This document shows, piece after piece, positions 25,523-32,700 of a stretch of DNA of 64,000 nucleotides (the first letter of the stretch is position 1; every line of letters begins with the position of its first letter). The notes under the pieces were generated by a model. The model had not been told where the DNA came from and did no database searches. It saw only the letters and a list, made by a program, of their open reading frames with translations. The translations under genes and the position numbers were made by a program. Origin of the DNA: Polynucleobacter meluiroseus (lineage in GTDB: Bacteria > Pseudomonadota > Gammaproteobacteria > Burkholderiales > Burkholderiaceae); the NCBI GenBank assembly GCA_945901245.1, contig CAMDKY010000001.1, positions 47,108 through 111,107 on the forward strand, read 5' to 3'.

Positions 25523-25636
25523 TTTATGTAGTTCATTTGGACTTCGGGGTCAAGCTTGACTATTTGAGGCTTAAGTTACTTTTATCTACTTTTAGTCCAA
25601 ATCGTATTGCAACTATTGCATCTTTAGGGAATTACA

Positions 25637-25658
25637 AAAGGGCGCCGTGGCGCCCTTT
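25637..25658. terminator. Bidirectional intrinsic terminator between ilvD and the PCuAC gene
   Basis: AAAGGGCGCC-GT-GGCGCCCTTT inverted repeat. Confidence 0.8.
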
Positions 25659-25686
25659 GTTAATCTATAGACAATAGAGTTTTTAT

Positions 25687-26166
25687 TCAATGCTTAGCGC
25701 CGTGCCCATGACCTCCCGGGGCGTTGACTGGCATCTTAACTTCGACCTCGCCTGCTTTAGCGAACCTCAGCTTTACAGGCACCATATCACCTGCCTTCAG
25801 GGGTGCTTTGATGTTCATGAACATCAAGTGCAAGCCGCCCGGTTTTAGATCGACAGCGCCGTTCGCCGGCACTTCAATCTGCTTAACTTCCCGCATTTGC
25901 ATGACATTGCCATCCATTTTCATGGTGTGCAATTGCACTTCGGCCGAGACCGGTGAGCTCGCTGAAATCAATTGGTCGGCGGCGCCACTGCTCGTAATTT
26001 TCATATAACCGCCAGCGGCGGCTTGGCCAGCTACCGTTGCCCGCGTATATGCGCCGTTAATTGCAATATTACCTACTTTGGCATCCTGAGCAAAACTAAG
26101 GGATGGCGCCGCACAAATGAATGCAGTACTAACAATCAGGGTACGTAATTGAATCGTGGTTTTCAT
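25687..26166 (-). CDS. Copper chaperone PCu(A)C family protein
   Basis: Signal peptide; H(x)nM region MKMDGNVMQMREV ... GLHLMFMNIKAPLKAGDMVPVKLRF. Confidence 0.9.
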   Translation of the reverse strand: MKTTIQLRTLIVSTAFICAAPSLSFAQDAKVGNIAINGAYTRATVAGQAAAGGYMKITSSGAADQLISASSPVSAEVQLHTMKMDGNVMQMREVKQIEVPANGAVDLKPGGLHLMFMNIKAPLKAGDMVPVKLRFAKAGEVEVKMPVNAPGGHGHGAKH

Positions 26167-26184
26167 AATATCCTTTGAATATAT

Positions 26185-26613
26185 TTAGTGAAGATACATC
26201 TTCAGCTCCCGCTCAAATTGCGGGAGATTGTCGCGGTTCACAAAAATTCCGATGGGCGTTTCTTGGTCGGCGTGCTTCAGGACTAATCGGTACAAATGTT
26301 TTTCGGTACGGCCAATGCGGGCCCACACTGTATTAATTTCCTGTTTTTCTACTTTGCCGCCCCAGCTTTTTTCAATCGTCATGCATTTGCCGTCGATCGT
26401 GATCTTCTCGTAATCGAGGGCATGGCGACTATAAACATAAAGGGCTATCGTCAGGGCGGCGATTTCAATGCAAGTAAAGATCAAAATCATCCAAACGCCC
26501 ATGAGTAAAAACGAACCTGCCACCAAAAGCGAAAACAAGACAATGGAGGCGTAAAAATACCCCACCTGCTTCGGTGAAAAAGAACAGTTTCGTTTCATAA
26601 GCCAAACGCGCAT
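26185..26613 (-). CDS. DUF2244 family membrane protein
   Basis: MKRNCSFSPKQVGYFYASIVLFSLLVAGSFLLMGVWMILIFTCIEIAALTIALYVYSRHALDYEKI. Confidence 0.8.
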   Translation of the reverse strand: MRVWLMKRNCSFSPKQVGYFYASIVLFSLLVAGSFLLMGVWMILIFTCIEIAALTIALYVYSRHALDYEKITIDGKCMTIEKSWGGKVEKQEINTVWARIGRTEKHLYRLVLKHADQETPIGIFVNRDNLPQFERELKMYLH

Positions 26614-26625
26614 GGCAATACTCTA

Positions 26626-26742
26626 CTACTTGCCTAGGGTCTCTGCATTGCACTGAATACCGATACCTTGGCGAGTACAGTCATTGCCAAAGCAGGACGG
26701 TAGAAAGGTAGCAGTGGCTCGTTTTACATCGTGGAAGGTCAT
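26626..26742 (-). CDS. Putative 38-aa small protein, no family recognised
   Basis: MTFHDVKRATATFLPSCFGNDCTRQGIGIQCNAETLGK; ATAAGGAGAACC SD directly before ATG; 12 bp before the DUF2244 gene. Confidence 0.45.
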   Translation of the reverse strand: MTFHDVKRATATFLPSCFGNDCTRQGIGIQCNAETLGK

Positions 26743-26893
26743 GGTTCTCCTTATGGTTGAGGGTGAATACAAGTTAAGCAAGACGTGCATTGGCCTTTGT
26801 GGATTTAGATGGCCCAGGCATCCACTGGACAGAAAAAAGCCCATGGAAATAGTGGATTGGATGCAAATAATAAATAAATCTCCAAACATCAAA

Positions 26894-26934
26894 ACGGCAA
26901 CCGAGTTGCCAATTGCATAGCGCGTGCTATGCCC
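26894..26934 (-). terminator. Tandem hairpins downstream of the DUF2946 gene
   Basis: Minus strand after the stop: GCATAGC-ACGC-GCTATGC, then GGCAAC-TCG-GTTGCC followed by GTTTTG. Confidence 0.5.
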
Positions 26935-26945
26935 TAATTACTAAA

Positions 26946-27314
26946 TTAGGCGGATGTTGGAGGCGCTGCCGAGGGCGGCGCTATCCACGTAAAGCGTGGC
27001 TTGGGGGATTGGTAGAACAGCGCTGGAAAGAAAGCAAACTGCTGCGGATCCTGGAACTGCAACTGCGTTTGAAATGCGGGAGTAATAAGGGCCTGTACTA
27101 AGCAATACGAGCAAGACTTTAATTCAGCTTGCGGCACTGTAGGTTCTGCCATGCCAAAGACCTGAACTGTGCCATCGGCAGAACAAACCTCCATTGCAAA
27201 GCCTTGGCCATGTTGTGCCACAGAAACGGCTTGCGAAACTGCTGGCGCGACTGCCCCCATCAAAATCGATGCAGCAGCAATCCAGTGGATCAGTCGAGAA
27301 GCTTTAAACACCAT
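26946..27314 (-). CDS. DUF2946 family protein
   Basis: Signal-peptide-like N-terminus, VCSADG...ELKSCSYCLVQA. Confidence 0.7.
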   Translation of the reverse strand: MVFKASRLIHWIAAASILMGAVAPAVSQAVSVAQHGQGFAMEVCSADGTVQVFGMAEPTVPQAELKSCSYCLVQALITPAFQTQLQFQDPQQFAFFPALFYQSPKPRFTWIAPPSAAPPTSA

Positions 27315-27384
27315 GAATAAAGTGTAGCAGTTTTTAATACTTAACTCCTTTGCTGTCAGAGCCTATAAGCTCCGGGAATACAAA

Positions 27385-27402
27385 TGGGGGCTTACGCCCC
27401 CA
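27385..27402 (-). terminator. Hairpin downstream of tctA
   Basis: TGGGGGC-TTAC-GCCCCCA; no long U-tract. Confidence 0.5.
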
Positions 27403-27428
27403 CTTAAGTAACGCAATTGAAAGCTAAC

Positions 27429-28928
27429 TTACACTGCTGCCTTCTCTTTTCTGTCTGTGAACTTACCAATCAATGGCCAGAACAGCAAAATCAGAGCCAA
27501 GGTAGTGATACCGCCCACTAAATAGTTCGAGAAGAAGACATCAACGCTGCCCTGCGATATCAACATCGATTGGCGGAAGGAATCTTCAGCACGGGCTCCC
27601 AAGACCATGGCCAAGACCATCGGTGCCATTGGGTAATCGAGCTTCTTAAAGATGTATCCAATTACGCCAAAACCAAGCATTAACCAAACATCAAACATTG
27701 CGTTGTTCACGGTGTAGGCGCCGACTGCGCAAATCACAATAATGCAGGGGGCAATGATGGAGAACGGAATCCGCAGAATCGAAGCAAAGATCGGCACGCA
27801 AGTTAGGCACACAATCAGTGCAGTCAAATTACCAAGATACATACTGGCAATCAGGCCCCAGACAAAATCGGGTTTCTCAACGAAGAGCAGCGGACCTGGT
27901 TGTAAGCCCCAGATCAAGAGACCGCCAAGCAATACCGCAGCAGTCGGTGATCCAGGAATGCCCAAGGAGAGCATTGGCAATAATGCTGCGGTACCCGCCG
28001 CATTATTGGCTACTTCTGGGGCAAGTACCCCTTCAATTTCACCTTTGCCGAAATTCTTGCCTGTTTTGGAAAAGCGCTTTGCCATACCGTAAGCCATAAA
28101 GGATGCCGGTGTTGCGCCGCCGGGCGTGATGCCCATCCAACAGCCAATCAAACAACTGCGGACCATGGTTGCCCAATACTTTGGCATTTCTTTCCAGGTT
28201 TGCCAAACGATGGTGCTCTTAATCTTTGCAGCAGCACCGGAAAACTTCAAACCTTCTTCCATCGACAGAAGAATTTCACCAATACCGAACAGGCCAATAA
28301 CCGCAATTAAGAAATCAAAGCCACGCATGAGCTCATGACTACCAAAGGTCAGGCGCAATTGACCGGTAACGGTATCCATGCCAACGCAAGCCAAGGCAAA
28401 GCCCAGCATCATCGCTGAAATAACTTTAAATGGCGAGCCTTTGTTCATGCCCACAAAACTACAGAAGGTCAGTAAGTAGACAGAGAAGAATTCCGGGGGG
28501 CCAAACCTGAGTGCGAATCGCGCGATCAGCGGGGCTAAGAATGTGATCATAATGATCGCAACTAGAGCACCAACAAAAGAGGCTGTGAAGGCTGCCGTTA
28601 AGGCGGCGCCTGCTTTACCATTTTTGGCCATCGGATAGCCATCAAAAGTAGTAGCAACCGACCAGGGCTCGCCCGGGATATTAAAGAGGACGGATGTAAT
28701 CGCGCCGCCAAACAAAGCCCCCCAATAAATACAGGCCAGCATGATGATGGCCGATGTGGGCGGCATCGTAAACGTTAATGGCAAAAGAATGGCAATGCCG
28801 TTGGCACCACCCAGTCCGGGCAAAACGCCAATGATGACGCCCAAGATAACGCCGACAAACATCAACATGATGTTGAACGGGGTCAGTGCAACAGCAAATC
28901 CGCCATATAGAGCAGTTAATTCTTCCAC
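27429..28928 (-). CDS. tctA: Tripartite tricarboxylate transporter permease TctA
   Basis: GVLPGLGGANGIAILLPLTFTMPPTSAIIMLACIYWGALFGGAITSVLFNIPGEPWSVATTFDGYPMAKNGKAGAAL. Confidence 0.95.
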   Translation of the reverse strand: MEELTALYGGFAVALTPFNIMLMFVGVILGVIIGVLPGLGGANGIAILLPLTFTMPPTSAIIMLACIYWGALFGGAITSVLFNIPGEPWSVATTFDGYPMAKNGKAGAALTAAFTASFVGALVAIIMITFLAPLIARFALRFGPPEFFSVYLLTFCSFVGMNKGSPFKVISAMMLGFALACVGMDTVTGQLRLTFGSHELMRGFDFLIAVIGLFGIGEILLSMEEGLKFSGAAAKIKSTIVWQTWKEMPKYWATMVRSCLIGCWMGITPGGATPASFMAYGMAKRFSKTGKNFGKGEIEGVLAPEVANNAAGTAALLPMLSLGIPGSPTAAVLLGGLLIWGLQPGPLLFVEKPDFVWGLIASMYLGNLTALIVCLTCVPIFASILRIPFSIIAPCIIVICAVGAYTVNNAMFDVWLMLGFGVIGYIFKKLDYPMAPMVLAMVLGARAEDSFRQSMLISQGSVDVFFSNYLVGGITTLALILLFWPLIGKFTDRKEKAAV

Positions 28929-28968
28929 AGCAAGCTCCTTCTTTTCTAAGCTTTTTTAATCGTTACTG

Positions 28969-29508
28969 TTATTGAACGCCAACAAATGCGAGCGGATTGA
29001 ACCAGGTACCGTGCGGCAGTGGAATCTGGAACCAAAACTCAAATAGCATATAGAGGGCAAAGCTTACGCCGAAGCCAACACTGATTGCCTTCCAGGCTGC
29101 GTACTTACCCAACCAAATCATAAACACGATGATGTAAATGGTGGCAGCAACGTAAATGCCAATAACCTGCATCAAAAAGACAAAAAAGAATGCTGGAACT
29201 AAAACCGACAAGACAAGCTTGAATGGTCCTATGGAAACAAATGGCGAGTCCTCTTTTTTGCGCTCAAGGACCAGATACTGAAAGAGGGTTGCGGCGCTCG
29301 AAATCAAAATAATCAGGCTAATATAAAACGGAAAATACCCCGCTTGCGGTCCATCCATCCCCCACGATGAGCCCAACTTAATACTACCGATCATGATCGT
29401 TAAGCCGAATGCTAAAAATAAGAGGGCAACGATGATTTCCATGGTTCGCATACCAACGGATGCCTCTGGCTTTGAATTATTTGCGTGTTCCGACATGGCT
29501 TTACTCAC
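28969..29508 (-). CDS. tctB: Tripartite tricarboxylate transporter TctB family protein
   Basis: Four TM segments, WGMDGPQAGYFPFYISLIILISS; upstream of tctA. Confidence 0.88.
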   Translation of the reverse strand: MSKAMSEHANNSKPEASVGMRTMEIIVALLFLAFGLTIMIGSIKLGSSWGMDGPQAGYFPFYISLIILISSAATLFQYLVLERKKEDSPFVSIGPFKLVLSVLVPAFFFVFLMQVIGIYVAATIYIIVFMIWLGKYAAWKAISVGFGVSFALYMLFEFWFQIPLPHGTWFNPLAFVGVQ

Positions 29509-29688
29509 TAAAAAAGGTATTGGTGCATTCTAAAACAGTGAAGAAGTGATTTTTAAACAATAACGCCTTGCATGTCTTGATTGACATCAATAAAGCAGAA
29601 AATCACGCTGGGGAATTCTGATTTAGGCGAAGAAGGATGAATGGCATTAGTAGAAACCCGCATCAATTTCGATTACGTAACGCTAATG

Positions 29689-29764
29689 TGGTGCCGGAAA
29701 GAGGAATCGAACCTCCGACCTTCGCATTACGAATGCGCTGCTCTACCAACTGAGCTATTCCGGC
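29689..29764 (-). tRNA. tRNA-Thr (anticodon CGT), CCA encoded
   Basis: Reverse complement GCCGGAATAGCTCAGTTGGTAGAGCAGCGCATTCGTAATGCGAAGGTCGGAGGTTCGATTCCTCTTTCCGGCACCA. Confidence 0.96.
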
Positions 29765-29821
29765 GTAAGTAATATTTTAAAGCAAGCCTTAGTCAGACGG
29801 TATTTTGCAAACCAAGATCGC

Positions 29822-30286
29822 TTACAAAAAGCGATCCAATAACTTGCGGCTTTGCTTATCTAGCTGCGTAGAATCGCGTACCAAATACTGCACGCCATTG
29901 GCATCCGATATCAGTAAGGTATTGCCAGCAACTCGGCGAATATTTTCTTCGCCGTTGAGGCGTAATCGCGTCTCACCGCGATCAGTCAAAACCTGCCAAA
30001 TACTGGGGGTGGCATAGCTCGATACACTTTGAATGCATTCAATCACGGGCATGAATTCACGCGATGCCAGCTCCTCTAGAATCAATTCCTGATCGTGCTC
30101 CGGAATTGCTGCCATCGATGCATACCAGAACAGCTCCTTGCCGGCCTGATCCAACAGTGAAATACCAGCACTGGGGGCTGTAATTGGAAAGGCGCGAACG
30201 GCATGGACATCGCCATGGACTGTACCCGCCTCATCGGTGAACACCAGGCGACCTAGAGTGTCGCGCACTAAGCTAGGCTTTTTCAA
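29822..30286 (-). CDS. Cyanophycin metabolism-associated DUF1854 family protein
   Basis: SLVRDTLGRLVFTDEAGTVHGDVHAVRAFPITAPSAGISLLDQAGKELFWY; next to ABC exporter and cphA genes; TTG start at 30286 with GGAG 6 nt upstream inferred. Confidence 0.8.
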   Translation of the reverse strand: MKKPSLVRDTLGRLVFTDEAGTVHGDVHAVRAFPITAPSAGISLLDQAGKELFWYASMAAIPEHDQELILEELASREFMPVIECIQSVSSYATPSIWQVLTDRGETRLRLNGEENIRRVAGNTLLISDANGVQYLVRDSTQLDKQSRKLLDRFL

Positions 30287-32492
30287 GTGTTTCTCCAATC
30301 GCGCCGCCCTCAACCAATTCCGTGGCATGGCGTATTTGCGCTTGATAGAGCTGATAGTAAGCACCCTGTGCTGCCATCAATTCATCGTGCGAACCTATTT
30401 CCACAATCTCACCTTTATCTAGCACCACCAAGCGATCGGCTTTACGTAAGGTGGAAAGGCGGTGCGCAATCGCAATCGTGGTACGGCCCTTGACTAAATT
30501 ATCCAAGGCTCGCTGAATTTCTTTCTCCGTAGTGGTATCGACCGAAGAGGTGGCCTCATCCAATATCAAGATGCTAGGGTTAATTAATAAGGCCCGTGCA
30601 ATCGAAATGCGTTGGCGCTCACCGCCCGACAGAGACTGGCCACGCTCACCGACCAGTGAGTCATAACCCAAAGGTAAGCGTAGAATAAATTCGTGGGCGT
30701 GCGCTGCCCTGGCCGCTTCAATAATTTCCTCACGGCTTGCTTCCGGTTTGCCATACGCAATGTTCTCAGCAATGGTGCCAAAAAAGAGGAAAGGCTCTTG
30801 CAGTACTAGGCCAATGCACTTGCGATAGTCGGCCATTCCAATGCTGCGAATATCACGGCCATCCAATGTAATAGCGCCCTCGCTCACATCATAAAAGCGG
30901 CAGATTAAATTAACTAAGGTACTTTTTCCAGAGCCACTATGACCCACGAGCCCAATCATTTCTCCGGGTGCTATGTGCAAATTAATGTCTTTAGTCACTG
31001 CCCGGTTGCCATACCGAAAGCCAACGCCGCGTAAATCAATTGCACCCTTGACTGGGCCGAGTGGCAATGGGTTCACTGGCTCGGGAACACTCGAGACGTG
31101 ATCCAAAATATCAAAAATTCGCTTGGCGCCAGCAGCAGCCTTTTGGGTATGGGACACAATGCGGCTCATCGAATCCAAACGTATGTAAAAGCGTCCAATG
31201 TAGGCTAAGAAGGCAATCAGTACGCCAACGGAGACATTGCGATTAGCCACCTGCCAGATGCCGAAGGCCCACACCACCAAGAGACCAACCTCGGTCAAGA
31301 GGGTTACTGTTGGGGTAAATAAACCCCACACGCGATTGACGCGATCGTTAATTTGTAGATTATGGCGATTGGAGTCGACAAAACGTTTGAGTTCGCGCTT
31401 TTCTTGGGCAAAGGCTTTTACCACCCGAATGCCTGGAATGGTGTCCGTCAATACGTTGGTAACTTCCCCCCAAACACGGTCGATCTTTTCAAAGCCGTAG
31501 CGTAATTTATCGCGCACCACATGAATCATCCAAGCAATAAAGGGAAGCGGTGCTAATGTCACTAAGGCAAGTAGCGGATCAATCGAGGCCAAAATGGCGG
31601 CCGTCATGATGATCATGACCAAGTCTGTGATGAAGTCGAGTAAATAGAGGGATAAGAAAACGCAGATTCGATCGGTCTCCGTTCCAATGCGCGCAATTAA
31701 ATCCCCGGTTCGCTTGCCACCAAAATACTCCAACGATAGTTTTAATAGGTGCTCAAAGGTAGTATTGCGTAAATCAGCGCCAATGCGCTCGCTGACCAAG
31801 GCCAGCAGGTAGGTTCGCCACCACCCTAAACCCCATGCAAGCAAGGCCGCCGCTAACAAGGCCCCCAAGTACAAGCGTGCTAGATCAAAATCAATCGGCT
31901 GACCACGCTCATAGGGAATCAGGATGTTATCCATTAGCGGCATAGTGAGATAAGGCGGAACTAAGGTGGCGCCAGTCGACGCCAAGGTCAAAACAAAACC
32001 AAGGAGTAGTTCTTTTTTATAGGGTTTGGCAAAGCGCCACAGTTTTAATAGTGTCCATGTCGAGGGTGGCTTGTCTTCCTCCAGCTCGTCATCGCTCAGC
32101 AGGCCGAATGGATTCTGCGAAGCCTTGAGCTCATTTCTGAAAGCGGCCTGCAATCGAATTGCCTGAGGATTGACGGCGAGGGTGTAGTGCCATGACGCCA
32201 GCAGAATGCCGCCCTGCTCCAAACGCAAGCAGCCAACGCCCGCATGATCGGATTGCGTTAAGCTCAGTCCGGCCTGGATGGGCCAAGACTGGCACTGATT
32301 GCCATCGGTCCAAACTACGGCATCGCCATTAAGGACCAAGAGGGTTTTGTTAAAACGCAACCCGGCATCCAGATCGAGCTCAATCCAAGCTCGCAGCAAT
32401 AAGGGCTGCAATGCTGGAAACGATTGCACCGCCAAGCTCTCCTGCCAATACGCTGGGAGCGGCGGCGAAAGTGCGGGAAAATCAGGGTCCAT
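30273..32492 (-). CDS. Cyanophycin metabolism-associated ABC transporter (exporter half-transporter with N-terminal extension)
   Basis: Walker A GLVGHSGSGKST, LSGGERQRISIARALL, Walker B ILILDEATSSVD; six-TM exporter domain; ~150-aa N-terminal domain. Confidence 0.9.
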   Translation of the reverse strand: MDPDFPALSPPLPAYWQESLAVQSFPALQPLLLRAWIELDLDAGLRFNKTLLVLNGDAVVWTDGNQCQSWPIQAGLSLTQSDHAGVGCLRLEQGGILLASWHYTLAVNPQAIRLQAAFRNELKASQNPFGLLSDDELEEDKPPSTWTLLKLWRFAKPYKKELLLGFVLTLASTGATLVPPYLTMPLMDNILIPYERGQPIDFDLARLYLGALLAAALLAWGLGWWRTYLLALVSERIGADLRNTTFEHLLKLSLEYFGGKRTGDLIARIGTETDRICVFLSLYLLDFITDLVMIIMTAAILASIDPLLALVTLAPLPFIAWMIHVVRDKLRYGFEKIDRVWGEVTNVLTDTIPGIRVVKAFAQEKRELKRFVDSNRHNLQINDRVNRVWGLFTPTVTLLTEVGLLVVWAFGIWQVANRNVSVGVLIAFLAYIGRFYIRLDSMSRIVSHTQKAAAGAKRIFDILDHVSSVPEPVNPLPLGPVKGAIDLRGVGFRYGNRAVTKDINLHIAPGEMIGLVGHSGSGKSTLVNLICRFYDVSEGAITLDGRDIRSIGMADYRKCIGLVLQEPFLFFGTIAENIAYGKPEASREEIIEAARAAHAHEFILRLPLGYDSLVGERGQSLSGGERQRISIARALLINPSILILDEATSSVDTTTEKEIQRALDNLVKGRTTIAIAHRLSTLRKADRLVVLDKGEIVEIGSHDELMAAQGAYYQLYQAQIRHATELVEGGAIGETLEKA

Positions 32493-32700
32493 GGGTGCTC
32501 AAAGTATAGTGGAGTGCAGATCTTTTCAATTTATTAAATCTGTCAACTTATGGAGCTAGCCAGGCGTTTAAGCATGAATCTCCCATTCTTTTCACTTCTG
32601 ACCCTTTTCTGTTTGGCCCCCGACCTAAATCAACCGCTATCCTCTGCTCACCCGATGCTGACAAAAGCCGATCCGCTCTAAGCCAAAAAATCCCGTTTTT

